DNA of 64,000 bases, from positions 10,193,044 to 10,257,043 of the forward strand of contig CM061243.1 in assembly GCA_030848705.1 (NCBI GenBank). Reading direction: 5' to 3'. Source of the stretch: Heracleum sosnowskyi. Taxonomy: Eukaryota > Streptophyta > Magnoliopsida > Apiales > Apiaceae. The translations under genes were made by a program, and so were the position numbers. Positions 1-14,375 of the stretch are shown here, piece after piece (position 1 is the stretch's first letter; each line of letters opens with the position of its first letter). Below the pieces are notes generated by a model, which saw nothing but the letters and a program-made list of their open reading frames with translations, searched no databases and was not told where the DNA came from.

Positions 1-589
1 TCAAATTATCATAAAAAATGCAAGTTTCTATAAGATAAAATATGTACTTTCTTTTCATTTATTTTCTCCGAATACTTATATTTTAGACAATAAAAATTAG
101 GATTCTTAAAAATTATTTAAATTTAATTTTACGATATAATAAAATTGATTAATAGATGATGTAATTTATTTAGTAAATTAGTTTGTTATCTGTTTAGATT
201 TGTTAACAAGGAGGAAGCGGGTCATTCGAGGAAACATGTTTAACGAGAGAACGATTCATTAGGAGAAATATTATATGCTAGAATTTAAATATTGATGTTA
301 TATTATGTATTTTAAAATAAAAGTTGAAATATGAAATTTGAGAAAATTAAAAATGGTGATAAATATACTAATATTTGATATAATAATTAAAAAATAAAAA
401 AAATATTTTAAAGAATTATCCTTTCTATATTTATTCAAAATTTCAATAAATAACTAAGACGAAACATAAAATTCAAAATAAACCTTAATTTTATGTTAAG
501 AATATTATTTTATTAAAACCCATATTTTATAGAATAATGTTTAGAAAAATTTTAAAAAAATTATTAGAAAGCCGCTGCGAAGCGCGGCT
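1..589 (+). mobile_element. Helitron 3' portion (truncated)
   Basis: This stretch aligns in the same direction with 5820-6346. Both run through related blocks (gagagcg-gttcatta-agga, then ttatattatgtattttaaaata) to the same terminal hairpin, GCCGCTGCGAAGCGCGGC at 572-589. In this copy the hairpin is not followed by CTAG but by a different sequence (ttatatttttctaatt) that looks like the 5' subterminal region of the same family, so the end is lost or interrupted. The left part lies outside the window. No coding sequence is visible. Confidence 0.45.
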
Positions 590-960
590 TTATATTTTTC
601 TAATTTTCTCAATTTTTCACAATTTTTAATTTTAATAATTACAACTTCCTTTATTATTTTCGATTTTGTAGGAAGGGAATTGTAATAAAAGAAAGTTCTA
701 TCAAGCCTACAAATTCTAAAATAATAAGGAAGTTGTAATTTTCTAAATCAAAGAAAGTTCTATCAAGTTTGAAAATAATAAAAGAAAGTTCTATCAAGCC
801 TACAAATTCAAAAATAATAAGGAAGTTGTAATTTTCTAAATCAAAGAAAGTTCTATCAAGTCCTACAAATTCGAAAATAATAAGGAAGTTGTAATTTTCT
901 AAATCAAAGAAATGTTCTAAATCAAAAAAAGTTATATCAGGTCCTACAAAATCAATATCT
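590..960. repeat. Helitron-associated minisatellite, array 1
   Basis: Degenerate units of about 60 bp contain AAAGTTCTATCAAG, CCTACAAATTC(G)AAAATAATAAGG and AAGTTGTAATTTTCTAAATC. The same units in the same direction fill 8080-8640. Positions 590-680 are instead the inverse complement of 8610-8700, so the block is built head-to-head. A Helitron-type 5' end (A|TCAATATC...TATATATAAAGG) follows at 952. No gene is visible here. Confidence 0.6.
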
Positions 961-3603
961 TTATATATATAAAGGAAAATCCTCAGTACCTCTAGAATCG
1001 CTCTAAATATATAATTTTAACGTTCTTGCCCTTAAAATTTTTACTAATAAAGAAAATTAAACAAATAATTTCAATATTCTCCTAAATTATTAAAATTATT
1101 AAAAATTAATAATTATGCTAATAATTATATAAAAAGTAAGTCTCTCGTCTTGACAATATTGTAAAGAAGGAAGTTTCCAATATTTTAGTCTAGAAAAAAT
1201 TTACATATTAAACATTAATTTACTTGTCCACCAAGTCAAAATTACTCTAATGAGTCTATAAAATGCATCAAATGCACAAGAGAAAATTTTATATCATCAA
1301 ACCGTTCTTTGATTTGCGATCGATGTAGACCTATTCTCTACATTATCTTTATTATTCTATTCTTTTTTGTTGTCTTCATTATTATCTTACCATGGCATAG
1401 GCAGCAGTGTACTTTTTCTTTTAACAGTTTTTTTATGTACGTAATGATCGTATATATGAGTAATTTTTTTCATGTTCTTTTTATATGTTTTGAATTGTTG
1501 CAGGATTGCACGAAGCGATTATTCCTTTTTTTATATTGATTGCTTGACTTTTGTGCGTAAATTTATATTATGTAGTTGTGTTTGTAGACACCCTTTTTTA
1601 ATGTTACATGTCTTCACAGATCTCATGTTTTTCGATTTGTACGATGCAAGGAGAGGTACAAACAATTCGATATATTTGTACGGTAAATATGTTCATTGAC
1701 AATTTTACTTTTGGGTTACTAATTTCTTATTTAATTTTCTTTTTAAACTTTGCAAATGTTCTTTTTGATTTTACACCAATATTTATCAGTCATCTCATCA
1801 AATATATGCTCACTTTTGCATAATATTCGATTGAATTGTGTGTTAGAATTTATTACTACTAATTGTATTAGTAAATCCAAGTATATATAGTCATGTGATA
1901 TTTGAATACGCAAATCTACACTTTTAAAATATGCAATTTTGATTGTGATGCTGGAACACCCAATAAAATCTATCAAATATTGTATATAATGATGTGGCAG
2001 ACATATGACTTTTTTAATTCGTCGGTGCATATATATGAAAAATGCTAGAGCTCCCAAATTCGTTTTCAAAACGATTTCCAAATGTTGATGTATCGTTTCC
2101 GTAATTGATAATTTTCCTATGAATAATATGAGACCCCACGTACATATATATGAATCCACGAATTAAAAACACTCATGTGTCATGTCATGTCATTCAGGAA
2201 CGATTTTGAGGTACGTAACACTACTTCATATATATATATAGGGATCTCATATTTTTATTAGGAATCTTACAAAGTAAATAAGATTTGGGAGATTTTTTAA
2301 GAATTTTTGTTGGGTGTTTTAATATTTTTCAAATTTTAATTATGTAAAATACAATGTGGATTACCACTAACACGGAAATCGGAAAGAGAGAATGGAGGGA
2401 AAAAGAAAACGGAAAAGGGAGTCTAAAACTGAAGTGTTCTATATTTTGTTGGTTTATGTATACTTGTATTTTCGGGTTAAGAGGTAACACGGGATAGAGA
2501 TGTTTTGTACCGAAAATATTTAGTCATTGTTTTAAAAAAGTAACCCTATTTCAATAACATAGCATCTCAGAGAGAAAACCAAATTTGCTAAAATGACAGG
2601 AGTAGTATACATATGGCGATTTAATAGAACGTTGGTCTTAGTACATGTATTCAGACTCAGATTGTTAGATGGAGTCCAGTGGAACTACCATCATTAAGGG
2701 CTTAATTTTTTTTTTTTAAGATAAACTTTTTTCAAGTCTGTTGTTTTGTTTGTCAAAAATAAATAAAATATTAGGATTTCGCTCTATTGACATAGTCAAA
2801 TTTAAATTTAAAAGTAAGAGGAGGATATAATCTTTAATTTTGTCTCTTTAAAATTTCAATAAATCTATAGTAAGCTTTAATTTTCTAATTTTTCTCCTAA
2901 ATTTTAGTATCTTAATATACACCTAATTTTCTCTCAAAGTTCTAAAATTTCACTCAAAGTCATATTATCATTTTAATATTTTTATAAATATTTTTTCAAG
3001 TTAAACTTACCATCTTAATAATGTTCTAGACATTCTTTTAAAGTTAAAATTTAATAATAAAATAAAATTAATTGTCTTTTAAATACCACCAAATAAAGAA
3101 AATTCTATTTCTTTTCAAGACAAAATTTTAAAATAATTTTTTTTTCTATCATTAGAATATTTATGAATAGAGAAAAACAAACATATCATTTCAATATTAT
3201 TAAAATAATATGTTCAACTAATTTACGGTTCACTCGAGAGAGAGAACGACTCTCATGTTAACTATTAGAAATTGTGTTTTTATAAGTTTTTTGGTAAAAA
3301 AATCTTGCATTTAATTTATCTATATGTTTTATATATTAACAACTAATTAAATTTTACCTTTTAACTTATAAAAAATATAATCAGTATACTTATACCCTTT
3401 ACGATATCATAAAATTGATTATTTCATGATGTGATTTATTTAAAAAATTAACATATAAGATTAGATTAGAAATTAGAAATAAATATTTAAAAAATTGAAG
3501 ACGAGGGGCGCCTCACAAATTTTTTTGGTCTATTTTTCTAATTTTCTCAAAATTTTGAATTATTAATATTAAAAACTCGAAAATATCTCAATTGCCTTTA
3601 AAA
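952..3603 (+). mobile_element. Helitron 5' end and AT-rich body, 3' end not identified
   Basis: At 952 an A is followed by TCAATATCTTTATATATATAAAGG and then CTCTAGAATCGCTC, which matches the 5' termini read at 3604 (+) and 8768 (-). The interior is very AT-rich with no convincing coding sequence. Open frames around 1309-1823 and a 138-codon minus frame at 1743-2159 have no recognisable domain and are probably chance. A second 5'-like block (gaagacgaggggcgcctc) lies at 3498, which suggests nested copies. The true 3' end of this copy was not found. Confidence 0.35.
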
Positions 3604-6346
<2,743 letters not shown>

Positions 6347-6965
6347 TTGAATCTATTTAGGAAAAATAAAATTGAATCTTAACACAGCACAGCAGGCCCT
6401 AATTATATTATATCTTTATATATAACTAGGTTACTTAGTCGCGCTTCGCAGCGGCATTAAAATATATTTATTAAGAAAAATAATATTAGAATAAAAATTA
6501 TGAATTAAATATCTATAAAATTATATAAATTATCAAATAAAATATATTCTGTAAAATTTGCATTTGGGTAAGTAATATTATAAATTATTTACATATTCCT
6601 TTTGTTTATATAGTTTGATTTTTTATTTTCTTGGACCGATACCATTGCCATATATATATTAAAAAAAATTATATTGATAAAAATCAATATAAACATATAA
6701 TATTACTATTTTCTCAGGGATGACACATACGGTGTATCCAGATTTGTATAAATTTTACTATTTTTTGTGGTAGAAAAACTAATTGTATCTGCATATAAAA
6801 GTAAATAAATGGTTAAAAACATAATATAAGAATTAAATCAATAATATCAATGAAACAAATATTTGTATAATATCTAATGATATTCGTTCAATCGAGATAA
6901 GATAGATTTATATATATGCAATTTCTTAAACTATATATTATAAAAACATTAATAAAGATAATTAC

Positions 6966-7904
6966 TTTTAAATTTTTTAATCCGGGTAGATGTGACAATT
7001 ATTATATAGGGTCCACCATCCTCCTTGTATAAATTTGTATCGACCATCTCGACCAACTTTTTCCACAAAGTTATGGTATTGCTGATGGAGCTGTTTAAGA
7101 AAAAAATTAGAACAAATTAAAAAAGTAAAACAAATAAATTGGGGTAACCAAAGAAGTAATATAAAATTATAAGAACAATAAAAAATAATTAACAGTTATA
7201 TTAAAATTAATATAATGCATAACTTACTAATTTGTGACAATTTTGAGATCTCTTTTTTTCCAACCGCTTTGACAACTTCAATGTCACCCAAGTAGGTCAA
7301 GCAGCCTAAAACATCTAAATCAACATAGAAAAAATAATATTAGAACATAATAGTTTGAATTATAACTTATATAATAGTATTACTTATATATTACTCTAAT
7401 ATATTACTGCATCAAAAACCTGAGAGTATGTTGGTGTCATTAATACGTGCATCAATCATATCCGGACATATGAACTGAAATTCATGCAGTGATATGTTGA
7501 CGATGCCTTCTTCCAATCTCTTAGGCAACATTATGCGTATGAAAAGTAATTTAGACCCATGTGATAGTGGTCTATATTTCCCTGTACTTGAAACAACTTT
7601 CAGATTTTTGATACTGTACACAGAGTCTTCGTCTAAAATATTTTTGAACCGAGAGACCAGAATCTTCGGGATCGTATCATGGATCAATTTTTCCTGTCAT
7701 ACAACATATCTTAGAAAAGTTAATAACATCATACAATTTGACAAACTAATAAGTTATAAGTATATTGATTTATTAATTTTCATCGATCAAAATCATGCCA
7801 AGACTGATCAGTTCTTCATTATTTGGATTGACAGATTCCCACATTCTACACACTCGTACTCTTATCATTCAGGTATAGTTGTTGTCGTTCAAAGTATCCA
7901 ACAT
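6966..7904 (-). pseudogene. RPA70/DUF223-like single-stranded-DNA-binding protein remnant
   Basis: Four exon-like blocks on the minus strand read as a plant replication protein A large-subunit-like protein. Block 7776-7904 has IRVRVCRMWESVNP, broken by an in-frame TGA and lacking a normal donor. Block 7420-7693 starts after an AG acceptor and contains IHDTIPKILVSRF, DEDSVYSIKNLKVV and GKYRPLSHGSKL. Block 7228-7314 has DVLGCLTYLGDIEVV. Block 6966-7090 has ITLWKKLVE and GGPYIIIVTSTR. Motif order and GT-AG borders fit the OB-fold/DUF223 family; the frame between the last two blocks does not join cleanly. RPA-like genes are known passengers of plant Helitrons. Not functional as it stands. Family assignment is from motif recognition. 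Confidence 0.7.
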
Positions 7905-8079
7905 GGTGTAGGTCATAGTTGTATTGATTGTAAATATGGTCGTAAAAATTTGAAGCTATGTAAAAAAGTTTCGGTGTAGATTTTTTCTTATGAATGACCT
8001 TTAATTTATAGGTGTTTGTAAGGTGAATAACATGGAAATCTATTATGTTTAAAAGTCAAGAAGTATTATAAAAAAAAAG

Positions 8080-8640
8080 TTCTATAATGTTTGAAATAAT
8101 AAAAGAAAGTTCTATCAAGTTTGAAAATAATAAAAGAAAGTTTTATCAAGTTTGAAAATAATAAAAGAAAGTTATCAAGATTGAAAATAATAAAAGAGAA
8201 AATTGCAATTATTAACATAAGAACCTAAAAATTCGAAAATAATAAGGAAGTTGTAATTTTCTAAATCAAAGAAAGTTCTATCAAGTTTGAAAATATAAAA
8301 GAAAGTTCTATCAAGCCTACAAATTCGAAAATAATAAGGAAATTATAATTTTCTAAATCAAAGAAAATTCTATCAAGTCCTACAAATTCGAAAATAATAA
8401 GGAAGTTTTAATTTTCTAAATCAAAGAAATTTTCTAAATCAAAGAAAGTTCTATCAAGTCCTACAAATTCGAAAATAATAAGGAAGTTGTAATTTTCTAA
8501 ATCAAAGAAAGTTCTATCAAGTTTGAAAATAATAAAACAAAGTTCTATCAAACCTACAAATTCGAAAATAATAAGGAAGTTGTAATTTTCTAAATAAAAG
8601 AAAGTTTTCAATTTTCTTCCTACAAAATCGAAAATAATAA
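8080..8640. repeat. Helitron-associated minisatellite, array 2
   Basis: About nine degenerate units of roughly 60 bp contain AAAGTTCTATCAAG, CTACAAATTCGAAAATAATA and AGGAAGTTGTAATTTTCTAA. It lies just inside the 5' end of the minus-strand Helitron. Some units are shortened to the AAAGTTCTATCAAGTTTGAA half. A minus frame across 8408-8611 only translates the repeat. Confidence 0.8.
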
Positions 8641-8768
8641 AGGAAGTTGTAATTATTAAAATTAAAAATTGTGAAAAATTGAGAAAATTAGAAAAATAGA
8701 ACGGAGCGATTCTAGAGGCACCACCTCACCGCCTCCGTCTTCTCCTTTATATAAGTATATAATATTGA

Positions 8769-9826
8769 TTTACGTAAAGAATTTCAATGGTATGGCATGA
8801 TCGTCAATTTATTTTAATTAAAACACTTACGATAGTTTCCTGCATTAGTAAAACACCTAATTAAACAAACAAACTACAGTCATATATAATGCACCCAAAA
8901 GACTTAAAGCTCTTTCTTTAGACATTATTTTACAAAAATATTTGGACGGGTGTGAAGGAGTTTTAAGAAATTAAAATATTTATATTTGTTATAGAAAAGT
9001 TATTGAGTGGGAAAATATAATATTACAAAAAAACTAAACGATTTTAGAATAACAAAATCACAAAAAATTTAGTGCAAAACATATAATAAAAGTTTAAAAA
9101 ATATATTTTTGTTAATAAAACACATATAATCAATTTCAATTGTTACTATTGTAGAAGAAAAAAAAAGGGATGACCATTTTTAATTTCTCTGTATTTGTGT
9201 GTAAGACACAATCATTTGTCGATAAATGAAAATATTAATAACTATCAATGAATTTAACATAGCTGAAAAATACATATACAACCATCAATAAAATTCAATG
9301 GCATAAGAAATGTGTAATTACTTTAATGACAAATACAATCAAGAAACACATATTATTAATATAAATTATTAATAAAAATTAAATTGAATCTTCACATCAA
9401 AATAAAATTTGTAATAATTTTGGGAACAAAATAATAATTCTATGTATTGAAATAACAAATTAATAAAAAATATTTCTAAATCATCTTGTGCATTACACCT
9501 GTATAAAGTTAGTTAAAGATAGTCACTGAACGGTCCATTGGTCATATTATTGTATCAAAGTACAATAGTAAGATCGCAGTTGATCCACTCTTAAATATAT
9601 ATTTGTACAATGATGTGGTTGATACATTATAAATTTTAATTTATGAAGTTATATGTATGCACGCGGGTTTCATATTTTTATAATAAATATTACAATTAAA
9701 AATGAATTTGAAACATGTTTTGGGATATTTTGTTGAAACGTCCTCTAATATTAGCCTAATTGTACTTGCAACAGTATTTCTATACTACAAGTTTCTAAAA
9801 TAATATTTACGAATTTAATACAAAAC
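8769..9826. other. AT-rich intergenic DNA
   Basis: No gene, RNA or clear transposon end recognised. Confidence 0.5.
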
Positions 9827-9834
9827 AATGCTCC

Positions 9835-10508
9835 TAGGGCTAGGGCTGAGCATTCGATTCGGTTAACCGAATAACGAACCGAAATAATTCGGTCCGGTTA
9901 ACCAAACCAAAATAATTCGGTTATTTCAGTTTTTTTACTGAATTACCGAATTAACCGAAAATATAAAATATCATAAATAATATTTATTAAATTATATATG
10001 ATATGGCATTTATACTATAATTTTGGTTATATATGATTGTTATTTTGTTTATTTTTGTGTGTTGCGTTGCTTCTTGTCTGTGCTTGTTGCCTGACTAGTG
10101 ACTGCTGGTTGCTAGCCTTGAGTCTTGTTGCTAAGTTGATGTTAGTGTTTTGTCTATTGTAGTGTTGCAGTATGCTATCAAGTCTATAGGGAGACTGAGA
10201 CTCACTTTATTTTGTTTAAAAACATTATTTTCCAAACTTTATGTATTGGTAGCATTTTATCTCATATTGAAGCTCCTTATTTATATTAAAAGATACTACA
10301 TGTTTGATGTTTCTGTTAACAATCGATTTTAATTCGGATTTTTTTTTGTAATTTGGTAATCGGTTTTATCCGAAATAATTAATTCAGTTCGGTAAATAAC
10401 CAAAATTATTTCGATTATTAATTCATTTATAGATTTTACTCTTTTTTGATATTCGGTAACCGAATTATAATTCGGTTCGGTTACCGAATAAACGAATGCA
10501 CAGCCCTA
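9835..10508. mobile_element. hAT-type MITE with 8-bp target duplication
   Basis: The element is flanked by the perfect 8-bp direct repeat AATGCTCC (9827-9834 and 10509-10516). Its ends are inverted: left TAGGGC TAGGGCTGAGCATTCG, right, read inverted, TAGGGCTGTGCATTCG. The left end has a duplicated TAGGGC. Subterminal DNA is dense in palindromic CGGTTAACCGAA and TTCGGTTCGGTTACCGAA motifs. An 8-bp duplication and short TIRs point to the hAT superfamily. No transposase is encoded, so it is non-autonomous. Confidence 0.8.
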
Positions 10509-10739
10509 AATGCTCCAATTTAGTAAAACTATCAAGGATCTCAGCTATCATTTCACTCCTTTCTTATACTTCTTGTCTCTCTTCAAAATATAATTGGAGT
10601 TTAAATTTATTATTGTTATTATCATAATCAAGAACAAATATAAAAGTTTTTTATGATATTCACAAGAAAACACACGGTTGGACTTGCTCCAAATAATAAA
10701 AAAATAAAAAAAATGATGAAATAAAAAAAGCAAAGGTGA

Positions 10740-11039
10740 CTAGGAGAGAAGCCGTGGAAGTGGGTACAGGCAGGCAGGTGTTTAAAGGTTTAAACTACCA
10801 TCTACCTGCACAAACACAGACAAGTGTACCCGGGCCCACTACTTGAACCTCCTAGGCCCTCCTGGACTTTCAACACACATTGTTACTATCGCCCCCCCTC
10901 TCCCATTCCCATAACTCTCTGTTCAATTCCCAACATTGATTCCACCGCCCAATTCCTCATACAAATCCCCCCCCTCTTGCACTAATCTCCATTCCATTCC
11001 ATTAATTCATTCCTGAGTGGAATCAGCGGAGAGATTTCA
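10740..11039 (+). promoter_or_regulatory. Probable BCCP promoter and 5' UTR
   Basis: The region upstream of the BCCP start changes from AT-rich DNA to C/T-rich DNA (runs of C at 10890-10905 and 10967-10976), as in TATA-less plant housekeeping promoters. A GGGCCCA motif at 10832-10838 contains TGGGCC on the minus strand, the core of plant site II elements. No good TATA box is visible. The transcription start is not determined. Confidence 0.4.
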
Positions 11040-14000
11040 ATGGCTTCATTCTCTGTTCCCTGTCCCAAGATTTGTGCTCCTGCAGCTAGTTTGCAGCTGG
11101 CCCAGCCCAAGCCCATTCACTCCCTCGTTTCTTTCCGACCCGATTGTATTTCTAATAGGGCTTTTCTTTCCGGATCTTCAGTCCTCAACACCTCTTCCAT
11201 TCAGGTATATCTCCTCATTCGAGATTATTAATTATATTACTTGTTGTTTTATGAGTTCATTGATTTACAGTAATGTTTAATCTGAGGTTCTATTGTAGAC
11301 TGTATGCTGCTGTCTACAATACTTCATTATATACTTAGACATGTGTTTTGAATACAAATAAATCTTGTTTGCCCACTACAAAACAGTAAATTATTCGGTT
11401 TTTAAGTGAATTTTGTTTGCATTATTGTTAATTTAACCGTGTTTCTGTAAATTGTGTTTTCCGTGCAGATTCTGTGTTGAAATTTATCTCTGTGTGAGTG
11501 TATTGAAATGATTTGTACTGTAAATTGACTCTCTATTTACATGTTTAATCTCGTTTGATGACAAAAGATTAAAAAAATTGATCATTTAGATGTCCAAGAA
11601 TGTTTTAGGTCATTCCGCTTTAAGTTGAACTTGGAGTTGTTTCTCTAGTTTTACTAAATATAAATTTGGTATTGATATGATATAATTCGGTTGACAATGC
11701 ACAGCCTTATACCAGATGAGTAGCTAATTACCAACAGACCAAGTATGTGTTTTTGTAGTATTGTTAACTTTGTAATTTAAATTTCTTACCCAGAATGTTA
11801 TTACTCCGTAATCCACTTCCCATAATCCCATCAATGTAGCAATATACCTTTTGGAAAATTCTGTTAATCAAGGATACAAGTGGCATCTGGAATTTGGATG
11901 ACCTTAATTGCACATCACTACTATATTACTACTTTTCTAATAAATTATTGATCTAAATGAGTCACATAAGACCTGTTGTGTTAGGTGCTTGTGCCCAGAT
12001 TTTGAGACACATCGTGTGCTGTTTGGCATATTAGATATCCTGGTTATGGCTATTTTTTCATTGTGGTAAATGATGTACCTTTCTTTCTGCTGCAGGCATC
12101 TAACCGAAACCAGCATGAAGTTCTAAGGGTATCTGCTCAGCTGAATGCGGTATGTTAAACATTGTCGCCATGTCTTGTCACCTAGCTCTCTTTCCTTTCC
12201 AACAGATTGCTTTTAGTTTATTTTTGGCTTTTACCTGATTTCACTCTCCACATCAAAGGTTTCAGTTGAGAAATCAGCAAACTCTGTACTAGTTCCAGAT
12301 ACAAAGCCAGAAGAACCAACCAAGAAATCTTCTTCCCAGGATGCCATCCCTGATGCATCATCAATTACAGCATTTATGGATCAAGTGGCAGATCTTATAG
12401 AGTGTGTATACTTTCCTTCATCCGTTTAAATAATATGTTTGTTAACTCATTTTATTAACTACTTGTCCTTTCATTGCCTTGGAGTAACTCTATTTTCCGT
12501 GGCAGGCTTGTGGATTCAAGAGACATCATGGAGCTTCAGCTTAAGCAAGAGAACTGTGAAGTTCTTATAAGAAAGAAGGAAGCTTTACCACAGCCCCCTG
12601 CAGCTCCTTATGTTATGATGCAGTCCCCGTCACACCAGACAGCGGCTCCTCCCCAGTTACCTCCCGCACAAGCAGCTCCTGCTTCTGCTAAAGCCTCTCC
12701 ACCAGCTCCGGCTGCACCACCTGCTGCAGCGCCAAAGTCATCGCATCCTCCACTTAAGTGCCCCATGGCTGGAACCTTTTATCGTTGTCCTGCACCTGGA
12801 TCCCCACCATTTGTGAAGGTAAACGTTCTTTTATTCTATGTAAATTTACTGAAAATGTTGCAGAACTTAGCTTGAAGAAGAATTGGAGACAAAGACATTT
12901 AGATTGCTTGTCCAATACAATATAAACCAGAAACTTTAGAAATTTGGTGGCATGTACAATTACATATTTACCTACCTAATCTCAAGAGTCATGATATATC
13001 TTATCTTCCTCAGCCCATCCTTAGTTGGCAGCCAAATTATAGCACAAATGCTTCCCTCTGTGCTGTTCAATTTTACTGTATTTGAGTTGTGTTTTGCACA
13101 CAAAGGAGTGATTTTGGGAAAAGCTTCTACATGAAGAACACATGCTACTTTTTTTTTCAAAAGTATTTTCCTATGTGCCTGACTTTTTAATTTTATTTTT
13201 ATCAGGTAGGAGACAAGGTCCAGAAAGGTCAGGTAATATGCATCATTGAGGCCATGAAGCTGATGAATGAAATCGAAGTAAGCATCTTTGCTCTTTATCT
13301 GGATTCTTTGTTGTTCATGTCAAAATGTTATTCTTCGTCTGTCTTCTGTAGTTATGGTTGGTGAGTATGTCACAAGTTGGATAAAATAAAGTGAACTGTG
13401 TGGAATGTTAATTAGCCCCTCTTGATGTAGCACAAATAAAAGGTCTTAGGTTATTTTTCTTTGGTATATTACTTAACTGGGAATTTGCACAAGTACAAAA
13501 CTTGAAGTTATTCTGATAATGTGGATGAATGATTTCAAAATCTGTTGGTTGCGGACTTTTAGAGTAAGCATGCATAAACTCTTATATTAATTTTGCCACA
13601 CAAAGGGTGTCTTACACGGATGGTGAACATCAACTTCATAGAAGCTCTAGTTTCGAGTAGATGGTCAGAATGATGAAATTCAGTTTGATAAGAAAACGAG
13701 CTTGTAAATTGTACGTGAACAGATTGAGTTCAATTCAATAATTAACGAGCTCGAGTTTGGACAGAGAAATTTGTTGGATTAAGTAGATAGGGTCGGTTCT
13801 GTAAGTATAAGCTCCCGTTAGAGTTGGATAAGACAGACCCCAGTTCAGTTTGTATAGAGCCCTAGTGCTCCATGGCTTCCTCATTGATGATTATATTTTA
13901 TCAAGTATATACGAAAACTTAGATTTCTTCCATTCTTCAATATTTGATTGGTGTCTTGTCAATTGTCTTTTGTTAGCAGCTTCAAAATTTAGTGCATGTT

Positions 14001-14375
14001 TTGTGGAATCTTTGCTTCTCAAGCAAATTTACTACTGTCGATAATTTTACTGGCTATGCTGCACTTTTGTGCGCACACATATTTATTTGCAATTTCTTGG
14101 CTCCTGTCCGGCCTTGTAAAAATTAGTTGCTGACAATAACCCATGTGCATTCATGTACAGGCTGAACATGCTGGAACTATAGTCGATATATTAGTAGAAG
14201 ATGCGAAACCAGTTAGCGTCGATTTGGTCAGTATCCCCTTTAACCTCATTCCCCCCTCTCTATTTATGTGCATATGAGCACACACCCCTCTTTTGGTCAC
14301 ACTATGTGTTGTGTTCTTTGATTAAGTTGACTGAATTGTGCCCTCTTGCAGCCGCTATTTCTCATTGAACCGTGA
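11040..14375 (+). CDS. BCCP: Biotin carboxyl carrier protein of plastid acetyl-CoA carboxylase
   Basis: Carries the biotin that moves carboxyl groups between biotin carboxylase and carboxyltransferase in the plastid acetyl-CoA carboxylase, the committed step of fatty acid synthesis. Seven coding exons were read from GT-AG borders and frame: 11040-11204, 12096-12149, 12259-12401, 12506-12818, 13206-13277, 14161-14226, 14352-14375, giving 278 residues, close to the usual plant length. Residues 1 to about 75 form a Ser-rich plastid transit peptide. LVDSRDIMELQLKQ follows near 122, then a Pro/Ala-rich linker (about 150-205), then the biotinyl domain from PMAGTFYR to the end. The motif EAMKLMNE places the biotinylated lysine near residue 243. 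All introns stay in phase with the conserved protein, so the gene looks intact. The start is the first ATG and opens a good transit peptide. Confidence 0.95.

Larger units (their letters stand above)
6426..8768 (-). mobile_element. Helitron carrying an RPA70-like gene remnant
   Basis: Read on the minus strand, the element starts at 8768 with A|TCAATATTATATACTTATAT then AAAGGAGAAGACGGAGGCGG. It ends at 6426 with the hairpin core GCCGCTGCGAAGCGC followed by GACTAAGTAAC, CTAG and a host T. Both flanks fit insertion between A and T. The 5' part holds the 60-bp minisatellite (8080-8640). The middle holds a decayed OB-fold/RPA1-like gene on the same strand. No RepHel gene is present. The 3' end faces that of the 3604-6346 copy, 79 bp away. 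Confidence 0.7.

Noticed and set aside
1743..2159. 138-codon minus-strand frame
   Set aside because: No domain, AT-rich composition, no promoter or splice context; likely chance.
8080..8640. Regular repeats that could suggest a CRISPR-like array
   Set aside because: Units are degenerate and contiguous without unique spacers, and the setting is eukaryotic; this is a minisatellite.
11017..11280. Alternative 87-codon frame over BCCP exon 1
   Set aside because: It starts upstream in another frame and does not join the conserved downstream exons; the ATG at 11040 does.
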